Counted from the stretch's first letter, positions 7,378 to 17,051 are shown. The stretch: 22,189 nucleotides of DNA from Gordonia sp. UBA5067 (GCF_002414845.1 NZ_DIAX01000037.1:1-22189); one strand, 5' to 3'. Translations and numbers: made by a program. The notes: generated by a model from the letters alone, not told the origin.

Positions 7378-8787
7378 ATGAACCTCGCTGTCTTTCCCTC
7401 CGCGTCGCGCGTCGCCGCGAGCACACCCGCCGAACGCGACCGCGCTGTCGACGTCGCCCGGATCGCCAGTCTGCTGGTCGTCATGTTCGGCCATTGCTTC
7501 CTCGTCCTGGCCACCATCACCGCATCCTCGCAGCTGTGGGTCGGCAACGTGCTGGGTGAGCTGCCGGCCCTTCGCCCGGTGACCTGGCTGCTGCAGGTCA
7601 TGCCGCTGTTCTTCTTCGCCGGCGCCGCCTCGGCCACCTACGGACTCGACCGTTCCCGTGCCGGCGAGACCACCGGGAAGGCGCCACCGTGGGGTGTGTG
7701 GCTGTTCACCCGCGCCCAGCGCCTGTGCCGACCCGTCTTCGCCTACCTCGCCGTCTGGAGCCTCGCGCTGGGCGCGACGAGAATGCTCGCAGGTCCCGCC
7801 GCCGGCGCCCGCCTCGGCGAGCAGTGTGTCGCGATGCTGTGGTTCATCGGCGTCTACCTCATCATTCTGGCGTGCGTCCCGGCCCTGGTCCGCCTCTCCT
7901 CGGCGCGCGGGTTCGTCGCGCTGGTTGTCGCACTCCTCGCACTGACCGCGGCGTTCGATTGCGCGCGCATCCGCTTCGACAACCTCGCGTGGGGCCTGCC
8001 GAACTTCCTCTCCGTATGGCTGATCCCGGCCGTGATCGGTGTCGCCTATGCGCGCCGGTACATCACGCCGAAATCCGCCGTGGTGATCGCCGCGGCCGTG
8101 TTCCTCCTCAACATCGTTGTCGTCGCCGTCGGCCCCTACGAAATCGCGCTGGTCGTCACCGGCAACGAGGGCCTGTCCAACGTGACCCCGCCGACGATCG
8201 TCCTGGGGCTGCACTGTGTGTGGATGTGCCTGCTGTTCGCCGCCGCCGCCGAGCGCATCGGCGGGTGGGCCCGGCGGGCGAGCGTCTGGCGCTGGGTGGC
8301 GATCGGCAACGGCGGCGCGATGACGCTCTACCTGTGGCACATTCCGACGATCGTCGCGACGATCCTGCTGCTTCACGTCGCCGGGATCGACGTCGTCTCC
8401 CCCGCGCAGCCTGGATTCTGGGTGCTGATGATCGTGCGCGCAGCGGTATTCGCCGTCGTGATGGCGATGGCATTCGTCCTGCTCCTGCCGCTTGAGCACC
8501 GCCGCCTGCGGTGGTGGGACGACCGGATCGCCGCGGGCGGCGGTCGCGCGACGGCGATCGGCGTGCTGGTGTGCGCCGCGGGCCTCGCCATCTTGCTGAT
8601 GGCCAAGCAGAGCCTCGGTACCGAAACCGGCTGGTGGGCACTGCTCGGCTTCCTCGTCGCACTCAGTTCGGCCCGCGCCCTCGCCTCAGATACGATGGAG
8701 GAGCAATTGGTCCCGATGACCCGCGAGTATGAGGAGCCCCTGGCCCGCGAGTCATCTGCCGAGTCGTCGACGGTGCCCGCCGAGTAG
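7378..8787 (+). CDS. Membrane acyltransferase 3 (AT3/OatA-like) family protein
   Basis: The protein is 469 residues from ATG 7378; ATG 7369 would add three. The 7378 start is preferred because AGGA at 7366-7369 sits eight bases upstream. It is an integral membrane protein with about ten hydrophobic segments (for example SLLVVMFGHCFLVLATI, LWFIGVYLIILACVPALV, AVVIAAAVFLLNIVVVAV, IVRAAVFAVVMAMAFVLLL). The AT3 signature is R-A-V-D-V-A-R-x-x-x-x-x-x-V-x-x-G-H near residue 22, with the conserved His at the end of TM1, then MPLFFFAGAASATYG. AT3 proteins move acyl groups onto sugars or cell-envelope glycans. The acceptor cannot be inferred. The last ~60 residues are charged and Glu/Ser-rich, without a second enzymatic domain. 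It is monocistronic by appearance; the metE riboswitch starts within ten bases of its stop. Confidence 0.87.
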   Translation: MNLAVFPSASRVAASTPAERDRAVDVARIASLLVVMFGHCFLVLATITASSQLWVGNVLGELPALRPVTWLLQVMPLFFFAGAASATYGLDRSRAGETTGKAPPWGVWLFTRAQRLCRPVFAYLAVWSLALGATRMLAGPAAGARLGEQCVAMLWFIGVYLIILACVPALVRLSSARGFVALVVALLALTAAFDCARIRFDNLAWGLPNFLSVWLIPAVIGVAYARRYITPKSAVVIAAAVFLLNIVVVAVGPYEIALVVTGNEGLSNVTPPTIVLGLHCVWMCLLFAAAAERIGGWARRASVWRWVAIGNGGAMTLYLWHIPTIVATILLLHVAGIDVVSPAQPGFWVLMIVRAAVFAVVMAMAFVLLLPLEHRRLRWWDDRIAAGGGRATAIGVLVCAAGLAILLMAKQSLGTETGWWALLGFLVALSSARALASDTMEEQLVPMTREYEEPLARESSAESSTVPAE

Positions 8788-8794
8788 TCCACCG

Positions 8795-8956
8795 GGTTCC
8801 GCGCCGACAAGAGGGAATCCGGTGCAAGTCCGGAACTGACCCCGCAGCGGTGAATCGGAAGCGACCACTGTCAACGCACTGGGCGAACCGCCTGGGAAGC
8901 GACAGTCAGTAGGTGTGACGCAGTCACGTGCCGATGAGTCCGAAGACCTGCCAATT
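8795..8956 (+). ncRNA. Cobalamin (B12) riboswitch, upstream of metE
   Basis: The leader carries the conserved blocks of the AdoCbl-class aptamer in order: GGTGCAAGTCCGGAACTGAC from 8821, then CCCGCAGCGGTGA at 8841-8853, CTGGGAAGCGACAGTCAGTA at about 8892-8911, and the B12 box GAGTCCGAAGACCTGCC at about 8936-8952. Exact ends are approximate because the outer helix is weak. Cobalamin binding is expected to lower expression of the downstream B12-independent methionine synthase, a well-known use of this riboswitch. The aptamer begins just after the acyltransferase stop, so its promoter must lie in the last ~100 bp of that gene; I could not pick a convincing one. Confidence 0.93.
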
Positions 8957-8959
8957 GTG

Positions 8960-8978
8960 CCGGGCACGCCGTGCCCGG
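8960..8978 (+). other. Perfect 8-bp hairpin just 3' of the B12 box
   Basis: CCGGGCAC (8960-8967), a three-base loop GCC, then GTGCCCGG (8971-8978). It lies eight bases after the B12 box. No U-run follows, so it is a poor classical terminator, but it could be part of the riboswitch expression platform. Confidence 0.6.
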
Positions 8979-9123
8979 TGGCTCATCGCCCCGAGGATCT
9001 GGGCGCAGGGGTCGACGAATGTGGCATCACCGGCTCCTGGTCTTCGGCGTCGTCGCCACCACGTTGCTCCCCTGCTTCCGCCGGGCGGTGAACAGTTGGA
9101 ATACACCACAGGAGCAGCAACAC
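8979..9123 (+). promoter_or_regulatory. metE leader: candidate Shine-Dalgarno-sequestering helix
   Basis: This is the 145-bp stretch between riboswitch and metE. GCTCCTG at 9033-9039 is exactly complementary to CAGGAGC at 9109-9115, which contains the metE Shine-Dalgarno AGGAG (9110-9114, nine bases before the ATG). Small inner hairpins such as GGCG-TCGT-CGCC (9046-9057) and CCGCC-GGG-CGG (about 9079-9088) could close the loop. This looks like a translational off-state. The frame is open upstream to a GTG at 8971, with an in-frame ATG at 9019, but the upstream residues do not resemble MetE. Confidence 0.45.
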
Positions 9124-11439
9124 ATGTCCTCGGACACCACCACCGCGCAAGCACCCGATTTCCTCGCAACCGTTGGCGGCACCGCCCGCATCGGCGCGAA
9201 CCGCGAACTGAAGCGGGCAATCGAGAGCTATTGGAAGGGCCAGACCGACCGTGCGTCGCTCGAAGCCGTCGCCGCGTCGCTCCGCGGGGAGACCGCGCGC
9301 GGGTTGCGCGACGCCGGTCTCGATTCGATCCCGGTCAACACGTTCTCGTACTACGACCAGATGCTCGACACGGCGATCATGCTCGGAGCCCTGGCGCCGC
9401 GCTTCAGCGCCGTCGACGATGAGCTGGACCGCTACTTCGCCGCGGCCCGCGGCACGGCCGAGCTCACGCCGCTGGAAATGACCAAGTGGTTCGACACCAA
9501 CTACCACTACCTCGTACCGGAGCTGTCCACCGAGACCGCCTACTCACTCAACGCGACGAAGGTGCTCGCCGAACTGGCCGAGGCGGCCAACCTCGGCGTA
9601 GACGCCCGACCGGTCATCATCGGCCCGATCACCTTCCTGGCCCTGGCCAAGTCGACCGACGACAGCAATCCGCTCGACCGGATCGACGACGTACTCTCGG
9701 TCTACGACGACCTGCTGGCCACGCTGGCGCAGGCCGGTGCGGCCTGGGTCCAGATCGACGAGCCGGTGCTCGTCACCGACATCATCGCCGACACCGCTGA
9801 GCTGTCCACGACCGCGGAGGTGGCCGGGTCGGTCTATCAGCGGCTGTCCAACAACACCGAACGTCCGGCGATCTTCGTCAACACCTACTTCGGCGACCCG
9901 GGCGCCGACGTGCTCGCTGCGCTCGCCGCGACCGGCGTCGAGGCCATTGGCGTTGACCTCGTGTATGGCAGCGCCGACACCGTCGCGTCGGTGCCGGGCC
10001 TGTCGACCAAACTACTCGTCGCAGGGGTGGTGAACGGCCGCAACATCTGGCGCACCGACCTCGACGCGGCGCTGGCCGCGCTCGGCACCCTGCTCGGCTC
10101 GGCCCGAGCGGTCGCCGTGTCCACCTCCTGCTCCACGCTGCACGTTCCGTACTCGCTGGCACCCGAAACCGACCTGGACGACAACCTGCGCGGCTGGCTC
10201 GCCTTCGCCGCGGAGAAGTTCACCGAGGTGTCCGTGTTGGCGACCGCACTGAACGGCAGCCGCGACGCGGTGGCCGACGCCTTCACCGCCTCGGCGGCGG
10301 CGCTCGCGACCCGCAGCACCGACCCGCGCGTGCACGTCGCCGCGGTGCGGGAGCGCCTCGCTGCGGTGACCGACGATCAACTGACCCGCGGTGACAGCGG
10401 TGCGCGCTTCGCCGCCCAGCAGGAACGGCTGGGCCTGCCGCTACTACCGACAACGACGATCGGCTCCTACCCGCAGACCTCGGCAATCCGCAACGCGCGT
10501 GCGGCACTGCGCAGCGGCCAGATCGACGACGCCGAATACACCCGCCGGATGAAGTCGGAAATCGACGATGTGATTGCCCTGCAAGAAGATCTGGGCTTGG
10601 ACGTGTTAGTACACGGCGAACCCGAGCGCAACGACATGGTGCAGTACTTCGCCGAGCAACTCGACGGCTTCTTCGCCACCCAGAATGGCTGGGTGCAGTC
10701 GTACGGCACCCGTTGCGTGCGCCCGCCGATCCTGTTCGGCGACGTCGTGCGGCCGACGCCGATGGCCGTCGACTGGATCACCTACGCGCAGTCGACGACC
10801 ACTAAGCCGGTCAAAGGCATGCTCACCGGGCCGGTCACCATCCTGGCCTGGTCCTTCGTGCGGGATGACCAACCGGAGAAGGACTCGGCCAACCAGATCG
10901 CTCTGGCGATCCGCGACGAGACGATTGACCTGCAGCGCGCCGGAATCGGCATCATCCAGGTCGACGAACCCGCCCTCCGCGAACTGTTGCCGCTGCGCGA
11001 CGCCGACAAACCGGCCTACCTGCGCTGGGCCGTCGACGCCTTCCGGCTGTCCACCGCGGGCGTCGAGGACACGACACAGATCCACACGCACCTGTGCTAC
11101 TCGGAGTTCGGCGAGGTCATCGGGGCCATCGCCGACCTCGATGCCGACGTGACGTCGATCGAGGCGGCGCGGTCGGCGATGGAAGTCCTCGACGACCTCA
11201 ACGCGATCGGCTTCGCCAACGGCGTCGGCCCGGGCGTCTACGACATCCACAGCCCGCGTGTTCCCTCGACCGAGGAAATCACCGCGTCGCTGCGGGCCGC
11301 CCTCCAGGCCGTGCCCGCCCAGCGCCTGTGGGTGAACCCGGACTGCGGGTTGAAGACTCGCGGGAACACCGAGGTCGCCGCCTCGCTACGCAACCTGGTC
11401 GCCGCAGCCAAGGCCGTCCGGCCGGTGGCGAACGCCTAA
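9124..11439 (+). CDS. metE: 5-methyltetrahydropteroyltriglutamate-homocysteine methyltransferase (cobalamin-independent methionine synthase)
   Basis: The 771-residue cytoplasmic zinc enzyme makes methionine from homocysteine and 5-methyl-THF-polyglutamate without B12. The N-terminal domain (about 15-370) includes [17 protein letters not shown] and [12 protein letters not shown]. The C-terminal catalytic domain (about 435-765) includes [23 protein letters not shown] and the block [10 protein letters not shown]. Zinc ligands by position are His656, Cys658, Glu680 and Cys741 ([11 protein letters not shown]), corresponding to E. coli His641, Cys643, Glu665 and Cys726. Length fits the family (about 755-770). 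The start is ATG 9124 behind AGGAG (9110-9114). It is controlled by the upstream B12 riboswitch and followed by a strong hairpin. Confidence 0.97.
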   Translation: MSSDTTTAQAPDFLATVGGTARIGANRELKRAIESYWKGQTDRASLEAVAASLRGETARGLRDAGLDSIPVNTFSYYDQMLDTAIMLGALAPRFSAVDDELDRYFAAARGTAELTPLEMTKWFDTNYHYLVPELSTETAYSLNATKVLAELAEAANLGVDARPVIIGPITFLALAKSTDDSNPLDRIDDVLSVYDDLLATLAQAGAAWVQIDEPVLVTDIIADTAELSTTAEVAGSVYQRLSNNTERPAIFVNTYFGDPGADVLAALAATGVEAIGVDLVYGSADTVASVPGLSTKLLVAGVVNGRNIWRTDLDAALAALGTLLGSARAVAVSTSCSTLHVPYSLAPETDLDDNLRGWLAFAAEKFTEVSVLATALNGSRDAVADAFTASAAALATRSTDPRVHVAAVRERLAAVTDDQLTRGDSGARFAAQQERLGLPLLPTTTIGSYPQTSAIRNARAALRSGQIDDAEYTRRMKSEIDDVIALQEDLGLDVLVHGEPERNDMVQYFAEQLDGFFATQNGWVQSYGTRCVRPPILFGDVVRPTPMAVDWITYAQSTTTKPVKGMLTGPVTILAWSFVRDDQPEKDSANQIALAIRDETIDLQRAGIGIIQVDEPALRELLPLRDADKPAYLRWAVDAFRLSTAGVEDTTQIHTHLCYSEFGEVIGAIADLDADVTSIEAARSAMEVLDDLNAIGFANGVGPGVYDIHSPRVPSTEEITASLRAALQAVPAQRLWVNPDCGLKTRGNTEVAASLRNLVAAAKAVRPVANA

Positions 11440-11458
11440 CCCGTCGCAGCACCCCGGT

Positions 11459-11494
11459 CGGTGCCCCGCTCAGACTCACCTGGGCGGGGCACCG
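11459..11494 (+). terminator. Strong hairpin after metE, probable terminator (no U-run)
   Basis: Perfect 11-bp stem: CGGTGCCCCGC (11459-11469) pairs with GCGGGGCACCG (11484-11494) around a 14-base loop, 20 bp past the metE stop. There is no T-tract, which is common for putative terminators in high-GC actinobacteria. Termination is inferred from position and stability. Confidence 0.65.
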
Positions 11495-11561
11495 CCATCT
11501 GCCGGCCGTACACTGGGCCGGCCCGGCAGTCGCCTGGTTTCACCGCGCCGATGGGAACTCT

Positions 11562-13051
11562 GTGTCGCCCTCCGCTTTCTCCGCCACTTCCATCTCGGAG
11601 CCGGACACCAGCACACGAACCCCTGCCACGATCGTCGCCGTGCTGTGCGCGGCAGGCATCGCGGTGTCGTTGATGCAGACCATCATCGTGCCGCTGATCC
11701 CCCGCCTGCCCGAGTACCTGCACACCTCCAACGACAACGCGGCCTGGGCCCTTACCGCGACGCTGCTGACCGGGGCGGTGTCTACGCCGATCGCCGGGCG
11801 GCTCGGCGACATGTACGGCAAGCGGCTCATCCTCGCGGTGACGCTCACCGCGGTCGTCATCGGCTCGGTCGTCTGTGCGCTCGCCGAGTCACTGGTCCCC
11901 TTCCTCATCGGCCGTGGACTGCAGGGCCTCGGTATGGGAGCAATCGCGTTGGGGATCAGCATCCTGCGCGATGCCCTGCCGCCCAATCGCCTCGGCGGCG
12001 CCGTCGCGGCGATGAGCGCGTCGCGCTCGGCGTCGGCGGTGCGCTCGGCCTGCCGGTGGCGGCCCTCGTCGCCCAGCACAACTGGCACGCCCTTTTCTGG
12101 GGCGCGGCCGGCGTCACCCTTGCCTGCCTGGCGGCGGTCATTGTCGTGGTACCGCCGTCGCCCGTACACCGGACCGCCGGCTTCGACTATCCGGGTGCGA
12201 TAGGACTCGCCGCCGCGCTCGCGATGCTGCTTCTCCCGATCAGCAAGGGGGCGGCGTGGGGATGGACATCCTCGACCACCCTTGGTCTGTTCGGCGCATC
12301 CGTGGCCGTATTCGCGCTGTGGCTCGCCTATGAACTGCACCGCGAGCACCCACTGGTCGACCTGCGGACCACAGCCACCCGCACCGTGGCCCTCACCAAC
12401 GGCGCATCGCTCGCCGCGGGATTCGCACTCTTCGCCATGTCGCTGATTCCGGTGCAACTGCTGATGGCGCCGACCGCGACGGGCAACGGGAATGGACTCT
12501 CGATGGTGCACACCGGCCTGTTTCTCGCGCCAGGCGGCCTGGTGATGTTCGTGGCGTCCAACCTCGGCGCACGCGTGTCGAGACAGTTCGGCCCGCGTAC
12601 CTCGCTCGCCGCCGGTGCCACGGTGATGGGAATCGGATACCTGGTCCAGTTGGTGCTCCTGCTGGCCGACCGGCACATCGGCCCGTGGCACCTGGTGCTC
12701 ATCACCTGCTGCATCTCCGCCGGAATCGGAATCGCCTATGCCGCGATGCCGGCGTTGATCATGGCGTCGGTCCCGCTGCGGCAGACCGGGGAGGCGAACG
12801 GGGTTAACGCACTGATGCGCTCCCTGGGCATGTCAGTGGCCTCTGCCATCGTCGGGATGGTGTTGGCGCACTTCGTGGTCACCGTGTCACTGCCAGCGGG
12901 CACCGGCCTCCGGGACCTCGCCTTTCCATCGAACACCGGCTACCTGATTGCCACGACCATCTCGCTACTCGCCTGCGCGGTGTCGGTGGGGTGCGCGCTT
13001 GCGCTACCTCCGATCACCACCACTCTGGTAGGCGCAGACGCCGCGGACTGA
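11562..13051 (+). pseudogene. MFS drug-type exporter (DHA2/14-TM-like), interrupted by a one-base frameshift
   Basis: Two frames together make one major facilitator of about 496 residues. The first frame starts at GTG 11562 and runs through TM1 (IVAVLCAAGIAVSLMQTIIVPLIP), motif A (GRLGDMYGKRLIL), and GRGLQGLGMGAIALGISILRD, to MSAS near 12023. The second frame continues from ALGVGGALGLPVAAL (about 12024) through the remaining segments to the TGA at 13049-13051. The join falls in the motif-C/TM5 region and needs one extra base in GCGTCGCGCTCGG (12018-12030). DHA2 transporters expel drugs or metabolites using the proton gradient; the substrate is unknown. The gene is either a recent pseudogene or intact with a sequence error. 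The rest of the reading frame shows no other damage, which favours recent loss or error. The GTG start is preceded by GGGA at 11553-11556 and is not certain. Confidence 0.8.
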
Positions 13052-13072
13052 CCGGCGCATTCGCCTGACGAC

Positions 13073-13636
13073 CTAACGTGCCTGCGACGAATACTCCGGA
13101 TTCGGGCGCATGTCGATGCCGGTGGCCACTCGGTTGGTCATGTTGAAGAACCCGGTTGTCGACGCGATGTCGAAGATGTCTCGGTCGGTGAAGCCGGCAG
13201 CACGCAACGCCTGCCGGTCCGCTTCCTCGATCTTCGCCGGCTGCTCGGTCATCTTCTCGGCGAACAGCAGCATGGCGCGCTGCCGACCGGAGAGGCCGGC
13301 AGACCGGAAATTCATCACCAGCAGCTCCCCGAGCTCCGGGTCACCGGAAAGCTGCCGGACAGCCGCACCGTGCGCGGTGAGGCAGTAGTAGCACTTGTTG
13401 ATCGACGATACGACCACCGCGATCATCTCCCGCTCCAGCTTCGACAGGCCCGAGTCGGCAAGCATGAGGTCGTTGTACATGGCGGTGAAGGCAGTCAGCT
13501 TCGCCTCGTCGAACGTGTACGCCTGCAGCACGTTGGGGACCATGCCGAGCCGCTCCCGGCAGACGTCAAAGTACTTTTGCGTCTGCGCGCTCAATTCGGC
13601 GGCAGGCAGGTCGAGTGCGGTGATCGTGTCGGTCAT
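13073..13636 (-). CDS. AhpD-like / carboxymuconolactone decarboxylase-family peroxidase-related protein
   Basis: The 187-residue protein has the AhpD-fold signature NKCYYCLTAHG with redox pair Cys82/Cys85 and His89. It is flanked by helices typical of 'peroxidase-related' members (GMVPNVLQAYTFDEAKLTAF, LSKLEREMIAVVVSSIN, LSGRQRAMLLFAEKM, GFTDRDIFDIASTTGFFNM). The length (about 180-190) matches this subgroup. Such proteins reduce hydroperoxides with the CxxC pair, in some systems using electrons from lipoylated or thioredoxin-like partners. The actual substrate is unknown. ATG at 13636 is preceded by GAGGAC about seven bases upstream. It lies 36 bp after the pyruvate carboxylase stop on the same strand and so may be the last gene of the prp-pyc operon. 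It is convergent with the MFS gene, with a 21-bp gap. Confidence 0.88.
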   Translation of the reverse strand: MTDTITALDLPAAELSAQTQKYFDVCRERLGMVPNVLQAYTFDEAKLTAFTAMYNDLMLADSGLSKLEREMIAVVVSSINKCYYCLTAHGAAVRQLSGDPELGELLVMNFRSAGLSGRQRAMLLFAEKMTEQPAKIEEADRQALRAAGFTDRDIFDIASTTGFFNMTNRVATGIDMRPNPEYSSQAR

Positions 13637-13672
13637 GGAACAGTCCTCGGTCGTCGGGCCCCGCCTGCCAAC

Positions 13673-16600
13673 CTAACCCAGTTCGACGATCAGATCACCA
13701 CCGTGGACGTCGGCCTGCGAACCCAACGGCAGTGCGGAAATCGTGCCGGCCCGCGGCGCCGTGATGGTGGACTCCATCTTCATCGCCTCGATCGTGCCGA
13801 CCCGATCGCCGGCGGCCACCTTGTCCCCGACACTGACCCTGATCGACACCACTCCGTCGAACGGCGCACCGAGATGGCGGGGATTGCCCGGATCGGCCTT
13901 CGCCGCGGCAACTGGCGCGTCGGCGACCGACTTGTCGCGCACCACCACCGACCGCAGTTGGCCGTTCACGGTGCACATCACCGTGCGCTCGCCCTTCTCA
14001 TCGACGTCGCTGACCGCGGCCAGTCCAATCGACCGTTCGACGCCCGGCTCGAGTTCGATGTGTTCTTCGACACCCGCGCGCAAACCGTAGAGGAAGGCGT
14101 TGGCCGACAGCCGGGCCGTGTCACCGTATTTGTCACGATGTGCCGCCAGATCGGCGGTGGGGCCGGGAAACAGCAGACGATTCAACGCATCCCGCCGCAC
14201 CGGCCCCGGTTCTTCGAGGGCGACGCGATCGGCGTCGCTGACCGGCTCGGCCGACGGCGCCTGCCCGCGACCGGACAACACCTCGCTGCGCAGCGGCTCC
14301 ACCCAGCCCGCGGCGGGCTCGCCCAGTTCGCCGCGAAAGAGCCGATCACCGACTCCGGGATGTCAAACGCCTGCGGGTTCGCCGCAACTCGTCGGCCGTG
14401 ATCCCCTTGGCGACGAGCGTCAGGGCAAGGTCACCGACCACCTTCGACGACGGCGTGACCTTGACCAGGCGGCCGAGCATGCGATCCGCGCCGGCGTAGG
14501 CGTTCTCGATGAGCTCGAACTGGTCGGCCAGGCCGAGCGCGGCCGCTTGCTGGTACAGGTTCGACAGCTGGCCGCCGGGAATCTCGTGCTGGTAGACCCG
14601 TCCGGTCGGCGGGTGCTGACCGACGTCGAAGGGTGCGTACACCTTGCGCAGCGCCTCCCAGTACGGCTCCAGCGCACACACCGCACCGAGGTCGAGACCG
14701 GTGGCCTGCGCGGTCCCGTCGAAGGCGGCGACGATCGCCGAGAGCGACGGCTGGCTCGTCGACCCCGACAGCGGCGCGCTCGCCCCGTCGATCGCATCGG
14801 CACCGGCCTGCACCGCCGCAAGATAGGTGGCGAGCTGCCCCCCGGCGGTGTCGTGGGTGTGGACGTGCACCGGCAGGTCGAAGTTCGTCCGCAGCGCACT
14901 CACCAGCGTCGACGCCGCGGGTGGACGCAGCAGGCCGGCCATATCTTTGATCGCGAGGATATGCGCACCGGCGTCGACGATCTGCTCGGCCAATCGCAGG
15001 TAGTAGTCGAGGGTGTACAGGTCTTCGGCCGGGTTGGCTAGGTCGCCGGTGTAACAGAGTGCGACCTCGGCGACGGTCCGCCCCTCTTCCCGTACCGCGT
15101 CGATGGCCGGGCGCATCGCGTCGACGCTGTTGAGGGCATCGAAGATCCGGAAGATATCGATCCCGGTCCGGGCCGCCTCCTCGACGAAGGAGGTGGTGAC
15201 AATCGTCGGATACGGCGTATAGCCGACCGTGTTCGCGCCGCGCAGCAACATCTGCAGGCAGATGTTGGGCAGTGCTGCGCGCAGCTGCTCAAGCCGATCC
15301 CACGGATCCTCCTTACAGAAGCGCAACGCGGTGTCATAGGTGGCGCCGCCCCAGCATTCCACCGACCACAGCTGTGGGGTGAGGGCGGCCACATACGGTG
15401 CGACGCGAACCAGACCGCTGGTGCGCAGCCGCGTGGCCAGCAAGGATTGGTGGGCGTCTCGAAAGGTCGTATCGGTCACGGCAACCGCGTCCTGACCGCG
15501 CAGGACCGCGGCGAACCCGTGCGGTCCGAGGTCGCGGAGCCGATCACGGCTACCAGGTTGCGGCTGCGGCAGCGCCAAACCGACGAGCTTGTTTCGCGGC
15601 CGGATGACGGCCGCCGGGCGTTCGTACTCCCGGTTGATGGTGACATCGGCCAAGTACTCGAGCAGACGCGCCCAACGCGCGTCCGAGGAGTTGGCGACGA
15701 GCAATTCGGGATGCTCGGCGATGAATCCCGTCGTCACCGCTCCGGCGGCGAACTCCTCGTTGGACAGCAGCGATAGCAGGAACTCGATGTTGGTGGCGAC
15801 GCCACCGATCCGGAACTCCGTCAGGGAGCGTCGCGCGCGGGTGAGCGCAGCTGCACGAGTCTTCCCGCGGCACGTCACCTTGACCAGCATGGAATCGAAG
15901 TAGCCGGAAATCTCCGCGCCCAAATACGTGCCGCCGTCGATGCGCACGCCGGCACCACCTGGCGAACGGTACGTGGTGATCGCCCCCGTGTCGGGCCGGA
16001 ACTGGTTGGCCGGATCCTCGGTGGTGACGCGGCACTGCACCGCGAACCCATGGATTTCGATCTGTTCCTGCGTGATGCCGAGATCGGGCAGGGTCGCCCC
16101 CGACGCAATCTGCAGTTGCGCGGCCACCAGATCGACATCGGTGACTTCCTCGGTCACCGTGTGCTCCACCTGGATGCGGGGATTCATCTCGATGAACACA
16201 TAGCGCCCGTCGGGGGCGAGGAGGAATTCAACAGTCCCGGCACCGCAGTAGCCGATAGCCCTGGCGAAGGCCACCGCATCGGCACACATCGCCGCCCGCA
16301 ACGCCGGATCCAGATCGGGCGCGGGCGCCTGCTCGACGACCTTCTGGTGGCGCCGCTGCACACTGCAGTCGCGCTCGTAGAGGTGTACGACGTTGCCGGC
16401 CGAGTCACCGAGGATCTGCACCTCGATGTGGCGCGGCGCGGCGACGGCCTGCTCAATGAACACGGTTCCGTCGCCGAACGCGGACTGCGCTTCGCGTGAG
16501 GCCGAGCCCAGCGACTCCCGCAGCTTCGCCGGCTCATCGACCAGCCGCATACCTCGCCCACCGCCACCGGCCACCGCCTTGACGAACAGCGGGAACCGCA

Positions 16601-17048
16601 TCTGCTCCCCCGCTGCGGCCAGGACGTCGAGGTCGGCGCTGGGCTCGGTGGATTCGAGCACCGGTACCCCGGCCTTCTTTGCGGTGGCGATCGCCGTCGC
16701 CTTGTTGCCCGTCCAGTCGAGCACCTCGGCCGGCGGGCCCACAAAGGTCAGGCCGGCGGCCGCACACGCCCGCGCCAGCCTCGGGTTCTCCGAGAGAAAC
16801 CCGTAACCCGGATAGACCGCATCGGCACCGCACTCGCGCGCCACGTCGACAATCGCACCGATGTCGAGGTAGGCCCGCACCGGATGCCCGGGCGTCCCGA
16901 TCTGATACGACTCGTCGGCGGCGTTGCGATGGAGCGAATTGCGATCCTCATAGGGATAGATCGCGACGGTCTGCAGGCCAAGCTCGCGGCACGCACGAAT
17001 CGCGCGGACGGCAATTTCGGACCGGTTGGCGATAAGGACCTTGTACAC
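13673..17048 (-). pseudogene. pyc: Pyruvate carboxylase, full length but with two one-base frameshifts
   Basis: With two bases restored, the gene encodes about 1125 residues, the normal size. It converts pyruvate, bicarbonate and ATP to oxaloacetate. Domains from the GTG at 17048: biotin carboxylase (about 1-450; KVLIANRSEIAVRAIRACR, GGGGRGMRLV, EMNPRIQVEHTVTE); carboxyltransferase (about 510-800; DTTFRDAHQSLLATRLRT, the carbamylated-Lys site AIKDMAGLL, metal site HVHTHDTAGG); then the tetramerisation region and biotinyl domain, with the biotin Lys codon at 13778-13780 (EAMKMEST). The first frame ends at a TGA at 14346-14348. One missing G near 14381-14386 and one missing base near 14334-14340 restore ADEL-AANPQAFDIPESVIGSF-RGELGEPAAGW, the conserved segment. 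The start lies three bases after the prpC stop, with GAGGAG upstream inside prpC. Both breaks lie within about 50 bp, so sequence error or very recent damage is more likely than an old pseudogene. Confidence 0.88.
14334..14386 (-). other. Double frameshift site in pyc
   Basis: Reading the - strand, the frame changes once at TTGCGGCGAAC (around 14381-14386; relatives would read ...TTG-GCG-GCG-AAC) and again at GGCTCTTTCGCGG (around 14334-14340). Each change is a single missing base. Between them the third frame encodes AANPQAFDIPESVIGS, a recognisable pyruvate carboxylase segment, which is why two events and not one are inferred. Confidence 0.8.
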
Positions 17049-17051
17049 CTG

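Noticed and set aside
7174..8499. Long antisense frame across the membrane acyltransferase gene
   Set aside because: The translation is a charged low-complexity sequence (His/Asp/Arg/Gly-rich) typical of antisense reading of a membrane protein gene.
8971..9123. Longer MetE start at GTG 8971 or ATG 9019
   Set aside because: The extra residues do not resemble MetE N-termini, the region overlaps the riboswitch hairpin and leader, and a good Shine-Dalgarno serves ATG 9124.
13052..13072. Mini-hairpin GGCG-N4-CGCC between the convergent MFS and AhpD-like genes as a bidirectional terminator
   Set aside because: Only four base pairs and no T-tract; too weak to call.
13673..14302. Natural two-subunit pyruvate carboxylase (separate biotin-carrier subunit)
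   Set aside because: The break falls within a conserved segment shared by one-chain enzymes, needs two separate shifts, and the candidate GTG start has no ribosome site.
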